DNA of 64,000 nt. It comes from QYOJ01 sp964616825. GTDB taxonomy: Bacteria; Bacteroidota; Bacteroidia; Bacteroidales; FEN-979. The stretch is taken from NCBI GenBank assembly GCA_964616825.1, contig CAZTSX010000011.1:1-64000 (forward strand), given 5' to 3'. How positions within the stretch are numbered: the stretch's first letter is position 1; each line of letters starts with the position of its first letter. The notes beneath the pieces are model-generated. The model had not been told where the DNA came from, did not search any database, and worked only from the letters and a program-made list of their open reading frames with translations. This document shows positions 1 to 8,918 of the stretch, piece after piece. A program made the translations under genes and the position numbers.

Positions 1-234
1 ATCCAGCATCTCTGCGCCAACACTTAGCTCCTCTTTGATGATCCTTCCCTGGGTTACGACGGCTGTTATGATCGGATATGCCACAATGCCTGCCATAACT
101 AAAATTGCCACGATCATAGAGGTAATCATATACTTCTTATACTTCTTCCGAAGCATGTATGCTCCATAGGTCTTGTTCCGGTTCTTAAAGACCATCTCCT
201 CGAGTGATTCAACGCTTTGATGTTTTGCTGTCAT
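1..234 (-). CDS. tonB: Energy transducer TonB, N-terminal part (cut by window edge)
   Basis: Only the first 78 codons lie in the window, reading from an ATG at 234 towards base 1. The protein opens with a cytoplasmic stretch containing NKTYGAYMLRKKY, the N-K-x-Y-G-A-Y-x-L-R signature at the N-terminus of Bacteroidota TonB proteins. One hydrophobic segment follows (about residues 37-60, MITSMIVAILVMAGIVAYP). The C-terminal periplasmic domain that contacts outer-membrane transporters would lie beyond the edge. It follows two exbD genes on the same strand, as expected for a TonB-ExbB-ExbD system that uses the proton-motive force to drive outer-membrane uptake. Family assignment is firm; the protein's length cannot be judged. 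Confidence 0.88.
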   Translation of the reverse strand, partial: MTAKHQSVESLEEMVFKNRNKTYGAYMLRKKYKKYMITSMIVAILVMAGIVAYPIITAVVTQGRIIKEELSVGAEMLD

Positions 235-267
235 AGTCCTTCTTGGTTTTTAATAATGAAACTCGAC

Positions 268-945
268 CTATTTTTCTTTAACCTGAATCTTAGGATATTC
301 TGTAAGCGGAGTCCCGGCTTTTACTGCCTGGATCATCATCACCTCCACTTCCCCAATATCAACGACAGCGTAGCTGGCAATGTTGGTAATTGCCATTTCA
401 TCAATGATATTGACAATATCCTTATATCTAGCTGCAGTATCCGCTTTGATCAGAACGATCGGTCCCTTCTTGTCATCCAGCTTCATCTGCTTGATCGTCT
501 TGTTAAACGTCGAATCGGCAACGATAATCTCACCGGTCAGTCGTTTTTCCCTGTATTCTGTGATCTGAGTAAAGAGGTCACGGTTCCAGTCCAGTAACAG
601 CCTTCGGATTCCATCTTTGCTGAAATCACTTTTCACCAGTTGGGGCATGGGTTTTTCCGGAGTCGGCTGGCCTTTGTAGTAAAAGACTTCGTCATTCCCG
701 GCAAGTAAAATATTCAGGGTACGCTCAGCTGAGATCTGAGGCTTGTCTTTTTCTTCTTCAGTTTTATCTTTTTCAGGCATCGTAATCACCATCACCTTTG
801 GCTTGGCAAAGGCAGTGGTCAGCATGAAGAAAGTGATGAGCAAACACATGAGGTCGACCATGGGGGTCATATCGATCTCGGTCGAGTACCTCTTCGCCTT
901 CTTTTTGCCTCCTTTTCCCTGGTCTTTGGATTGTATCTGAGCCAT
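268..945 (-). CDS. exbD: ExbD/TolR biopolymer transport protein (second copy)
   Basis: A 225-residue ExbD family protein. After a lysine-rich cytoplasmic tail comes the family transmembrane motif EIDMTPMVDLMCLLITFFML (about residues 23-42), including the Asp that takes part in proton translocation. The rest is periplasmic. It is the second of two adjacent exbD genes, between the first exbD and tonB. Two ExbD paralogs in tandem are usual in this operon type in Bacteroidota. At 225 residues it is longer than the roughly 140-residue E. coli ExbD, with extra sequence in the periplasmic domain. It should form the motor complex with ExbB and energise TonB. Confidence 0.9.
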   Translation of the reverse strand: MAQIQSKDQGKGGKKKAKRYSTEIDMTPMVDLMCLLITFFMLTTAFAKPKVMVITMPEKDKTEEEKDKPQISAERTLNILLAGNDEVFYYKGQPTPEKPMPQLVKSDFSKDGIRRLLLDWNRDLFTQITEYREKRLTGEIIVADSTFNKTIKQMKLDDKKGPIVLIKADTAARYKDIVNIIDEMAITNIASYAVVDIGEVEVMMIQAVKAGTPLTEYPKIQVKEK

Positions 946-985
946 ATATCAGTTTTGTTTAATCAATGAGATCTCATCTTCCTAT

Positions 986-1627
986 TTAACGCTCCGGTGG
1001 CAGGTCATCCAAACTGACCTCCTCTGGTTGCATATTGGTAATGAGATTAAACTTGTTCACTTTATTGTCCTGTAGCAGGTCCATGACCTCCTTCACTACC
1101 ATGTAGTTGGCATCGGCATCGCCTTTGATGGCCACTTCCGCCTGGGGATTCACGATACGGGAATAGAGTACCCAATATCCAAGTTGGTTGTCGGCTGAGT
1201 CCATCGGCATACCAATCTGGAGGAGATCCCTCTCTTGCGAGTTCTCGCCATGTATCCATTTCTTCAGATCTTTTATCGGCATACCGAAAGATGACAGACG
1301 TCCGAAGAGATCATACTCCTCATCAGTGAATGTCATCTCATAGCGGTCTGCCATCTTCCTCAGGATCTGTTCACGATATTTGGTTGTTGAATCTCTTCCG
1401 TTATCGATATCGAAAAACAACTTTCCTTCCTTGTTCACATAGATCGTCATGAGGTTGAAATCGGGAGCCTGTTTCTGCGAAATAGAAACAGGACTATCGA
1501 TCATGGAAGCTTCCTGTGGGCGGAACGAGGTGGTCAGCATGAAGAATGTCAGGAGCAGTGCAAACAGGTCCACCATAGGCGTCATGTCTATGCGTGGTGT
1601 ACTGACTGGGGGTTTTATTTTAGGCAT
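986..1627 (-). CDS. exbD: ExbD/TolR biopolymer transport protein (first copy)
   Basis: A 213-residue ExbD family protein with the motif RIDMTPMVDLFALLLTFFML near residues 13-32, carrying the conserved transmembrane Asp, followed by a periplasmic domain. It lies 66 bases after exbB and 40 bases before the second exbD on the same strand. The two ExbD copies share the membrane motif but diverge strongly in the periplasmic part, so they are probably not interchangeable; a hetero-oligomeric stator is one possibility (inference). Confidence 0.9.
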   Translation of the reverse strand: MPKIKPPVSTPRIDMTPMVDLFALLLTFFMLTTSFRPQEASMIDSPVSISQKQAPDFNLMTIYVNKEGKLFFDIDNGRDSTTKYREQILRKMADRYEMTFTDEEYDLFGRLSSFGMPIKDLKKWIHGENSQERDLLQIGMPMDSADNQLGYWVLYSRIVNPQAEVAIKGDADANYMVVKEVMDLLQDNKVNKFNLITNMQPEEVSLDDLPPER

Positions 1628-1693
1628 TTACTTCAATTTTAATTGATGAATAACAGATCAAAACGTACAAACGTCTGAGGTCAACCAGGAAAA

Positions 1694-2518
1694 TTACTTG
1701 GTTGTGGCAGCAAAGGTCTGTATGAGGCTGAATCCGGCTTCATCAATCTTATAGGTGAAGTTGTCGATCTTCGTCGAGAAATAGTTATAGAAGATCACAG
1801 CCAGCAGTGAACCAATGATACCGAATGCTGTATTGATCAACGCCTCGGAGATACCTGTAGCGAGTGCCAGTGCATCGGGAGCGCCAGCAACAGCCAGTGC
1901 GGCAAAAGCCCGGATCATCCCGAGCACAGTACCAAACAAACCGAGTAATACGGAGGCAGTGGCGATGGTTGAGAGAATGACGAGGTTGCGGGAAAGAATT
2001 GGTAACTCAAGTGCTGTTGCCTCTTCAAACTCTTTCTGCAGGGCCACAATCTTCTGATCTTTTTCCAGAGTCTGGTCTTCCTTCAGTGCTTTATATCGCA
2101 ACAGACCGGCTCGCATGACATTAGCAAGAGAACCTCTTTGTTTGTCACAAGCTGCAACCGCATCATCAATCTGGTTAGCATCCAGGAAGTCCTGCAATTT
2201 TTTCACAAATACATTGATTCTTCCTCTTCCTTTGGCGCGAGTTAGAGTAATCCAGCGTTCAACGGAGAAGATCAATAGTACCAGGTTGATGGAAATCAGG
2301 AATGGGACAACCCATCCACCTTTATACACCATTCCCAGGTAATTTCCTGGCAACGGGTGACCTGCCGGGTTTCCGCCTTCAAAGTTGATGGGATTCCCCA
2401 TGACTAACAGGTAAATCAACACTGCAACAATAAATGCAACGATGATGGCACCTGTAGTAAAAACAGACCTTACGGTGTCACCTAAACCCTGTCCGCCTTT
2501 TTTAGTCTTCTTGCTCAT
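1694..2518 (-). CDS. exbB: MotA/TolQ/ExbB proton channel family protein
   Basis: A 274-residue inner-membrane protein with a hydrophobic segment near residues 22-42, a second near 72-88, and the conserved paired C-terminal segments (about 175-205 and 225-245) containing GLFGTVLGMIRAF and ALINTAFGIIGSLLAVIFYN, typical of the MotA/TolQ/ExbB fold. A cytoplasmic domain lies between. It is followed by two exbD genes and tonB and preceded by a TPR gene on the same strand, so it is the stator subunit of the TonB motor encoded here. Confidence 0.92.
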   Translation of the reverse strand: MSKKTKKGGQGLGDTVRSVFTTGAIIVAFIVAVLIYLLVMGNPINFEGGNPAGHPLPGNYLGMVYKGGWVVPFLISINLVLLIFSVERWITLTRAKGRGRINVFVKKLQDFLDANQIDDAVAACDKQRGSLANVMRAGLLRYKALKEDQTLEKDQKIVALQKEFEEATALELPILSRNLVILSTIATASVLLGLFGTVLGMIRAFAALAVAGAPDALALATGISEALINTAFGIIGSLLAVIFYNYFSTKIDNFTYKIDEAGFSLIQTFAATTK

Positions 2519-2612
2519 TTTTGTAACTTTTTAGTTGATAAATTATTGATTACTTGATATCTTTCATTAATTTGAAACGGCAAATTTATAAAAAAAATAT
2601 AAATAAAAAAGA

Positions 2613-4301
2613 TTATTTGATCACTCGCTTCAATGCTTCTACCATTTGCTTGGCTTTTTCGTTTTCCGGATCAATGGCAAGAACATCTTTGTTGTATTTC
2701 AGCGATTCCCTGGCTAGATCCAGATCTTTCTTGTTCAGCACATACTGATGGTAGTAAAAGTAGGCGAGGTAGTAGTAAGCTTCCAGTCGTTGTTTATGGT
2801 ATTTGACTGTGTCTTCTTTGGTGATCTCAAGGATCTGTTCATACACCGGTTTGGCCATCCCTATATCACTCTCGGGGTCCAGGTTAAATAGTGTTCGGGC
2901 CCACCAGACAAATCCTGGCACATAGGTCGTTTGTTCTTTGGTGAACCGCTCAAACATCTCCGCTGATTTCTCGTAGTCTTTGATATTATAATAGGCTTTC
3001 GCCCAATTATAAACATCCAACACATTCGCCTCACCAACAGAATCTTTCAGCGAATAAATCCGGATCGTATTATCGTAATCTTTGATCTTGATATAGCTCA
3101 TAGCTACTTCAGAGAGGAGGTCGATTTTTGAGGTATCCCGTTCAAATGCATCATACAGCGCAATAGCGGCGAGTGAATCCATTTTATTCTTTGAAAGCAA
3201 CCGCCCGTAATAAGTGATATCGGCAGTCCGGATTTTATCTTCAGGAGATCTGTTAAAAAATTTCTCCATCGCTACCAGGCCATTCTGATACTCCTTGTTT
3301 TCAAAGAGTGCATAAGCCCGGGCCCTGTAAACATCGATGATGGTTGTATCCATTGTCAATACCTTGTCTATCTCTGCGATCGCTTCCGGGTAATCCCGCA
3401 GTTCCATCAAGGTATTGATGAACTGGAGACGGGCCTGGATATTGCCATGTGACAGTTCCAGAAATTTCCGGAACATCTTCTTGGCTTCCGAATATCTGCC
3501 CGCTTTAAAAAGCAGGAAACCCAATTCCCGGTATGCAGGAGCAAATGCGGAGTCAATCTTGACCCCTTCTTCGTAATAGTTCAGTGCCATCTGGTACTGT
3601 TTCGCTTTCATCCATAACTGACCGATCCTTAACTTAGCCATCGAATTGTTGGGATTTAACGACTGTGCAATGTTGTAATTGGCAATGGCATTGGAGCCGT
3701 CATTCAACAAAAATATATAGGCATCTCCCCAAACAATATATAGTTCTTCATTGCTTGGATTCTTTTCCTTAGCCCTTCTCAGGAAAGCAAATATTTGTGT
3801 GGTATCTTTTATGTTCGCCTTTACAAAGGCATCCGCCATCTTTACCAACGTGTGAGCTTCTTGCTCAGGTGTCATCTCGATCTTATTCTTTCTGGTCGGG
3901 AAAAGTGAAAAGGCTTTGTCGATATATGACTGAGCTTCCTGGGTGTTCTTTTTCATCAAAGCAATCTCCGCTAAACCAGCAAAGTTGACCGGGTTGGAAG
4001 GTTCCGCCTGAATCCCTTTGATGAAGAGTGCCTTCGCGGCATCTGACATCTCATTAAAGGAGATGTTCAGCGTATCCTGAAAATATTGCCTCAGGTAATT
4101 GTCCCCATAATAAAAATAGATATCCCCGTCACTGGGATGTTCTTGTACAAGGGTACTGAACAATTTATCAGCAGCAGCGAATTGTTCACTTCGAGTAAGT
4201 TTTATGGCATCCTGAAGATCCTGTGCCAGAATTGGCGAAACAAAAAAAGCGAGCAAGAATGTAACAACCAGGATACCATGTTTCTTAGCAACATGTAGCA
4301 T
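2613..4301 (-). CDS. Secreted tetratricopeptide-repeat protein
   Basis: A 562-residue protein with a clear signal peptide (residues 1-26, ending SPILAQ) and many TPR helices through most of its length (for example AKLRIGQLWMKAKQYQMALNYYEEG and similar units). It probably acts in the periplasm as a protein-protein interaction scaffold. It lies 18 bases downstream of the PstS-like lipoprotein gene and upstream of exbB on the same strand. Bacteroidota TonB-ExbBD operons commonly carry a TPR protein and a PstS-like protein, so a structural or regulatory role for the TonB machinery is plausible, but no enzymatic activity is suggested by the sequence. Confidence 0.82.
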   Translation of the reverse strand: MLHVAKKHGILVVTFLLAFFVSPILAQDLQDAIKLTRSEQFAAADKLFSTLVQEHPSDGDIYFYYGDNYLRQYFQDTLNISFNEMSDAAKALFIKGIQAEPSNPVNFAGLAEIALMKKNTQEAQSYIDKAFSLFPTRKNKIEMTPEQEAHTLVKMADAFVKANIKDTTQIFAFLRRAKEKNPSNEELYIVWGDAYIFLLNDGSNAIANYNIAQSLNPNNSMAKLRIGQLWMKAKQYQMALNYYEEGVKIDSAFAPAYRELGFLLFKAGRYSEAKKMFRKFLELSHGNIQARLQFINTLMELRDYPEAIAEIDKVLTMDTTIIDVYRARAYALFENKEYQNGLVAMEKFFNRSPEDKIRTADITYYGRLLSKNKMDSLAAIALYDAFERDTSKIDLLSEVAMSYIKIKDYDNTIRIYSLKDSVGEANVLDVYNWAKAYYNIKDYEKSAEMFERFTKEQTTYVPGFVWWARTLFNLDPESDIGMAKPVYEQILEITKEDTVKYHKQRLEAYYYLAYFYYHQYVLNKKDLDLARESLKYNKDVLAIDPENEKAKQMVEALKRVIK

Positions 4302-4319
4302 AATTATATCTCCTAATAT

Positions 4320-5273
4320 TTAATGTTTAATTTCCACAATTCTGATTGGCTGTGTAGCTGGAACCAGCCCTGAATGAAGGATGATCAACTGACCTTTATC
4401 ACTGGCAATATATGCAGAGAGGCCGAAGGCAAGGCCACTGTATGTTTGACGGTTGATGCAATAGACCTCCCGTAAAAACGGATAGAGGCCTTCGGCAATG
4501 TATGCCTGGTAGGGTTGATAGAAATTGGCAGAAGGGTCATTGTCCCCGGGGCGACTGACGCCGACGACTTTGATCCGGTTCAGGAAGTCGTTTGACACCG
4601 AGTCGCGTTTATCGCTGATCCAGTTGACACTGATCACACCTATCGTATTCAATGATTTCTCCACATAGCTGATCACCTCACGGTTGGATTGCACAGCATA
4701 GCATGTGGGAGGCAAGCTGTCGAGTTCAAATTTTTCTTTGAAGTACCTTGGATTAGCTGATTTATAGTTGTCAAATACAACTTTGATGTCGCCAAGGTTC
4801 GACGAGGGATTGATCTGGCTCCATGAAGAAATTTTTCCGGTTAAGATATCCTTTATCTGATCGTAATGGATGTCGGAATCGGGATTGTCGCTGTTGACAA
4901 TAAGGGCTATAGCATCATAAGCGATACGTGTGGTTTTGGGAACGATCTGCTGGGCGGTAAGGATCTCATTTTCCCGATTGGTGAGTTTCCTGTTCACAAC
5001 GATCAGTGGTACGCTATCGTTCATGAAATCCTGAAACACTTCAACCTCAGTGCCGTATATCGTGTCCAGCTGGGCATATTTATAGGTCGCCTCAAAGGTA
5101 TAAATCTCTGACTCCATGAACAAACGGTAGGAGTCATCAATTGCCACTTTCATCACGCCTCTGGTGGGAGTATCAAGTTGTTTGGCCGGATCACCTCCAC
5201 AAACAGTTAAAAATAAAACAGAAACAACTCCCAAGACTGGAAGCCATCTCCATCTTCTAAGAATATCTTTCAT
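4320..5273 (-). CDS. PstS-like substrate-binding lipoprotein
   Basis: A 317-residue protein, starting at the ATG at 5273 because this places a signal peptide at the N-terminus (MKDILRRWRWLPVL...) ending in LFLTVCGG, a lipobox-like site with the Cys at about residue 25; an in-frame start 26 codons upstream would bury it. The mature part resembles the PstS phosphate-binding fold, with segments such as IAYDAIALIVNSDNP and IKDILTGKISSWSQINP that match the PBP-like family. No pst transport genes are nearby; instead it heads a TonB-ExbBD operon, as is often seen in Bacteroidota. Its ligand is unknown, and phosphate uptake should not be assumed. Confidence 0.8.
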   Translation of the reverse strand: MKDILRRWRWLPVLGVVSVLFLTVCGGDPAKQLDTPTRGVMKVAIDDSYRLFMESEIYTFEATYKYAQLDTIYGTEVEVFQDFMNDSVPLIVVNRKLTNRENEILTAQQIVPKTTRIAYDAIALIVNSDNPDSDIHYDQIKDILTGKISSWSQINPSSNLGDIKVVFDNYKSANPRYFKEKFELDSLPPTCYAVQSNREVISYVEKSLNTIGVISVNWISDKRDSVSNDFLNRIKVVGVSRPGDNDPSANFYQPYQAYIAEGLYPFLREVYCINRQTYSGLAFGLSAYIASDKGQLIILHSGLVPATQPIRIVEIKH

Positions 5274-5386
5274 AATTGATTTTTGCTTTAACGAACCACT
5301 ATCTTTTGGAAAGGAACGCAAAGATATGAAATTTCTGATACTCTCAGCCAAATTTTTCCGGGAGAAATTTCGATAAACAGCTGATT

Positions 5387-5590
5387 TCAGGCATCTTCAT
5401 CATCACGTCGCTTGCGTTTTGTTATCACGCGAACAACACGGAAAACTCCATAGAGGTACAGGAACACCGAAAATATGACTCTGATTTCTTTGCTAAGATA
5501 TGAAAATGAGGGACTTACAAGCAGAAACGTAGCCAGGACAAAGAACCCCAGCACGATCAGTATGGTGAAATAAAGATTGAATTTTTCCAT
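5387..5590 (-). CDS. Small two-segment membrane protein
   Basis: A 67-residue protein with two hydrophobic segments (about residues 7-27 and 37-54) and a strongly charged C-terminal tail (KRKRRDDEDA). I do not recognise a family. It lies 11 bases downstream of the 106-residue hypothetical gene and 113 bases upstream of the PstS-like lipoprotein gene, all on the minus strand. It could belong to the end of the nuo transcript or the beginning of the TonB operon. Confidence 0.65.
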   Translation of the reverse strand: MEKFNLYFTILIVLGFFVLATFLLVSPSFSYLSKEIRVIFSVFLYLYGVFRVVRVITKRKRRDDEDA

Positions 5591-5601
5591 GATTGGTACT
5601 G

Positions 5602-5922
5602 CTAGACCTGCCAGTAAGGAATCTCCGTATCGGCCGGTTTCTGCTCCCAGTATGCTGCTGTAACTTCATGCCCGTCTTCCCGAAACAATTTCTTCTGATA
5701 TAGTGAGATAACAGGATTGAACAGAATATCCGTAACACCAATCACAAACGTATCCAGCATGGTTCCTTCTTTATCTTTCTCCTGCTCTGTTTTCACTTCG
5801 TAGCCATTGTGGCTGAGCAACGCCTTCAGGAATTCAAGGCGCTCCTTTGTTGCACCAGTCTCAACAACTGTACACCTGACTCCATCAATCTCTGCAACGT
5901 TATGTTTCCCTTTTAATGTCAT
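5602..5922 (-). CDS. Conserved-looking hypothetical protein downstream of nuoN
   Basis: A 106-residue soluble protein. The ATG at 5922 is preferred over the one at 5982, because the earlier start would overlap the end of nuoN by 38 bases; with 5922 the spacing is 22 bases. The sequence is mixed alpha/beta with no membrane segment and ends DTEIPYWQV. No domain is recognised. The phrase ERLEFLKALLSHNGYEV suggests a helix-strand unit. Its position at the end of the complex I operon suggests co-transcription, but a role in complex I is only a guess. Confidence 0.65.
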   Translation of the reverse strand: MTLKGKHNVAEIDGVRCTVVETGATKERLEFLKALLSHNGYEVKTEQEKDKEGTMLDTFVIGVTDILFNPVISLYQKKLFREDGHEVTAAYWEQKPADTEIPYWQV

Positions 5923-5944
5923 AATATGTGTTGTTTCCAGGAGA

Positions 5945-7360
5945 TTAGTTAATACCGAAGGTGAGTTGATTGATGAATTCATATACCGGGCTATATATGC
6001 CTATGATCACGATACCGGCTACACAGAGTGCTAATCCAAGTCGGGAATACCCATCGCTTTTAAAATGCTCTATTGGCATGTCACTTCGGTTAAGGAACAT
6101 GGCCTTGACTACAAGCAAATAATAGTAGAGGGCGATGATCGTATTCAGCACTGCGATCAGTACCAGGATATAGAGCCCTTTTTCAGCAGCGGCAGTAAAG
6201 AGGAAGAACTTTCCGAAAAATCCTGCAACCGGCGGAATGCCCGCCAGTGAGAAGAGAGCGAGCATCATAGTCAGACTCAGGAGTGGATTGGTGCGGTATA
6301 ATCCATCATAATCATCAATATTCTCCTTGCCGGTCCGGTTTGCGATTACGGATACCACTCCGAAAGCTCCGAGGTTGGAGAACACATAGACCAACACAAA
6401 GTAGATCACCGTTGTCATCCCAAGCTGGCTCTGCCCGATGATCCCCAGGAAGATAAATCCTGCCTGGGCAATCGAGGAGAAAGCCAAAAACCGTTTCAGG
6501 TTTTGCTGTCGAAGTGCGAAGAGGTTACCGATGGTCATAGTGAGAATAGCGGTGATATAAACAACATCTTCCCAGAGAGCAGTGATCTTTGAAAAAACAG
6601 TAAATAACAGGATCGTAAAGATCATCACCGCCGCTCCTTTGGAGATTACCGAAAGATATGAAGTGATGTTCACCGGAGCTCCTTCATAAACATCGGCTGT
6701 CCAGAGATGAAATGGAACAATTGAGATTTTGAAAGCCATCCCCGCAAAGAAAAAGATAAACGCCAGAATCTGAAGAGGAGATCCGTCAATACCGTTTACT
6801 ACTCCATCAAAATAAAGTGTTCCGGTCGTACCATAAATCATCGAGATACCATAGAGGAGAATTCCCGAAGAGAGTGCAGAGATAAAAATCAGTTTCACAC
6901 CTGCTTCGGCCGACTTCTCTTTGAACCGTTCAAAGGCGGCAAGCGCTGCCATAGGTATGGTTGCCAGTTCGAGTCCCAGGTAGAACATCAGGAAGTCGCC
7001 AGAGGAGAGCATATACTCCATCCCGATCAGGGTGGAGAAGAGAAGCAGGAAATACTCACTGATTTTGTCTTTGTTCTCCTCTTTCTTCAACCAGTCAACC
7101 GATTGCAATAAAACAATAAAAGCACCTACGGTTAAGATGTTCTTCATCAGCAGCGTCAGGGATGTAGTGATGTACATTCCACCAAACAGTGTTCCGGTTG
7201 GGCCCGGCAGGAAACCCAGGATCATCACGATTCCAAAAAGGATAATAGCAGGAAGGATGATCTTCTGTTTCCTGTCGGGCGGCAGGAATATCTCAACCAA
7301 CAATAAAATTACTGTGATCAGCACCAGCAGTAATTCATGTCTCATGATCAGAATCAGCAT
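5945..7360 (-). CDS. nuoN: NADH-quinone oxidoreductase subunit N
   Basis: A 471-residue antiporter-like membrane subunit of complex I with about 14 hydrophobic segments. The proton-antiporter (Mrp-type) core is visible, including FKISIVPFHLWTADVYEGAP, FLAFSSIAQAGFIFLGI and LFSLAGIPPVAGFFGKFFLF. It is the last Nuo gene in a polycistron ordered A, B, C, D, H, I, J, K, L, M, N. The annotated ATG at 7360 is followed by a second in-frame ATG at 7345, which is an equally possible start. It should contribute one of the proton channels of the membrane arm. Confidence 0.95.
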   Translation of the reverse strand: MLILIMRHELLLVLITVILLLVEIFLPPDRKQKIILPAIILFGIVMILGFLPGPTGTLFGGMYITTSLTLLMKNILTVGAFIVLLQSVDWLKKEENKDKISEYFLLLFSTLIGMEYMLSSGDFLMFYLGLELATIPMAALAAFERFKEKSAEAGVKLIFISALSSGILLYGISMIYGTTGTLYFDGVVNGIDGSPLQILAFIFFFAGMAFKISIVPFHLWTADVYEGAPVNITSYLSVISKGAAVMIFTILLFTVFSKITALWEDVVYITAILTMTIGNLFALRQQNLKRFLAFSSIAQAGFIFLGIIGQSQLGMTTVIYFVLVYVFSNLGAFGVVSVIANRTGKENIDDYDGLYRTNPLLSLTMMLALFSLAGIPPVAGFFGKFFLFTAAAEKGLYILVLIAVLNTIIALYYYLLVVKAMFLNRSDMPIEHFKSDGYSRLGLALCVAGIVIIGIYSPVYEFINQLTFGIN

Positions 7361-7404
7361 ATCGTCGGAATTTTATATCGTCTAACGTTTTTTTATCTTT
7401 TCAT

Positions 7405-8904
7405 TTAATTCATTGCCAGCAACTTTTCCATGATCGGTACCAGTCCCTTCGTGATCATGTTTGATAACCACAAGGGTGCAATCCCGATTGCTGTGATCCC
7501 GAATATCAGGGATCCTGCACTCAGTCGCTCATACCATTTGGCATCTGTAATCATCTCATATTCAGGCTTGTTAATCTTTCCTAACAGCATCATGCCAACG
7601 ACCCTTAATATATAGACTGCTGTAGCCACAATGGAAGAGGCGGCGATGATAGTAGCCACTCTGTGGAAGGTATCCGCGTGTTGAAAAGCCCCAACGAAGA
7701 TAGTCATCTCAGCGACGAAACCGCTGAATCCAGGAAGTCCCAGAGATGCCAGACCGCCGATTACGTAAGCGACTGCCAGGAAAGGCATCACCTTCATCAA
7801 CCCACTCATCTCGTTGACATAACGAGTATGTGTTCTTCCATAGATCATCCCGATCAGGGCAAAGAAGAGGGCTGTCATGATACCATGTGAGATCATCTGC
7901 ATGATAGCTCCGTTCATTGCGGTTTCGTTGAACATTAGAATCGCAAAGAGAACAAGACCGCAGTGACTCACTGAAGAGTAAGCGTTAATATATTTCAGAT
8001 CTTTCTGCCAGACGGCTCCCAGCGCTCCGTATATGACACTTATCGTAGTCAGGATCAGGAAGATCCAGGCCAGCTCATGTGCAGCTTCAGGAAGCAAAAA
8101 TACAGCGACCCGGTAGCAACCATATCCTCCAAGTTTCATCAGTACGCCTGCGTGAAGCATAGAAACAGCTGTAGGTGCGGAGGCATGACCGTCGGGGGAC
8201 CAGGTGTGGAACGGGAAGAGCGCTCCCAACACCCCGAATCCTATAAAAAGGAAAGGGAAGAAGAAGAGCTGGACATTCATCGGGATCTGCACTTTAGCAA
8301 TCTCCAGGATTTCGAAGGTAAGAGGGCCGCCATCGGGGTTGGAGTTGAAATACAAACCAAGCAATCCAACCAGGATCAGGGCAGAGCCCCCCATCAGCAT
8401 CAGGGTCAGTTTCATCGCACTGTAATGCCGTGGACCACTTCCCCAGATCCCGATCAACAGGTACATCGGGATCACTGCAATTTCATAAAAGAGAAACATG
8501 GTGAAGAGATCCAGGGAAATGAAAAATCCGAACACCCCGGCCGAGAGAAGTATCAGTGTGATGAAAAATTCCCGCGGAAGGTCCTCCACTTGCCAGGAGG
8601 CAAATATCCCGGCAAAGATCACCATCGCGGTCAACCCGATCATGGCAACAGAGACTCCGTCTACTCCAATGTAAAAATGGATGTTTAGGGTTTCATACCA
8701 GACATAATTGCTGGCAAACAGGATCTCTGCTGTATTCCCTGCATTCCGTTCTGCCAGGAACCAGAGGATGATGACAGCTGCTGTAATCAGCTGAAAGGTC
8801 ATCCCAATAGCAGATACTACCCGTACCTGTTTGTTGTCTCTGGTAAAGAGTATCCCTATGATGGTCAGGACCGGAATAATGATTAATAAAAAAAGTATAT
8901 TCAT
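7405..8904 (-). CDS. nuoM: NADH-quinone oxidoreductase subunit M
   Basis: A 499-residue polytopic membrane protein, the NuoM antiporter-like subunit. Landmarks are FFPFLFIGFGVLGALFPFHTW followed by SPDGHASAPTAVSMLHAGV, and LASLGLPGFSGFVAEMTIFVG; the Lys and His residues of the channel lie within these. The gene sits 14 bases downstream of nuoL and 44 upstream of nuoN. Length matches the family. Confidence 0.96.
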   Translation of the reverse strand: MNILFLLIIIPVLTIIGILFTRDNKQVRVVSAIGMTFQLITAAVIILWFLAERNAGNTAEILFASNYVWYETLNIHFYIGVDGVSVAMIGLTAMVIFAGIFASWQVEDLPREFFITLILLSAGVFGFFISLDLFTMFLFYEIAVIPMYLLIGIWGSGPRHYSAMKLTLMLMGGSALILVGLLGLYFNSNPDGGPLTFEILEIAKVQIPMNVQLFFFPFLFIGFGVLGALFPFHTWSPDGHASAPTAVSMLHAGVLMKLGGYGCYRVAVFLLPEAAHELAWIFLILTTISVIYGALGAVWQKDLKYINAYSSVSHCGLVLFAILMFNETAMNGAIMQMISHGIMTALFFALIGMIYGRTHTRYVNEMSGLMKVMPFLAVAYVIGGLASLGLPGFSGFVAEMTIFVGAFQHADTFHRVATIIAASSIVATAVYILRVVGMMLLGKINKPEYEMITDAKWYERLSAGSLIFGITAIGIAPLWLSNMITKGLVPIMEKLLAMN

Positions 8905-8918
8905 TCGTCAACCGTTTA

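Noticed and set aside
4320..5273. PstS-like gene as part of a phosphate ABC transporter
   Set aside because: No pstA, pstB, pstC or phoU is adjacent, and the gene is in a TonB-ExbBD operon.
5493..5741. 82-codon minus-strand frame overlapping the two small genes after nuoN
   Set aside because: It overlaps both neighbours in another frame, and its Arg/Ser/His-rich composition is unlike a structured protein; the two neighbours have better starts and spacing.
8077..8688. 203-codon open frame on the plus strand within nuoM
   Set aside because: It mirrors the conserved nuoM gene on the other strand, and its composition (His, Gln, Glu, Arg rich) looks like a shadow of a membrane protein gene.
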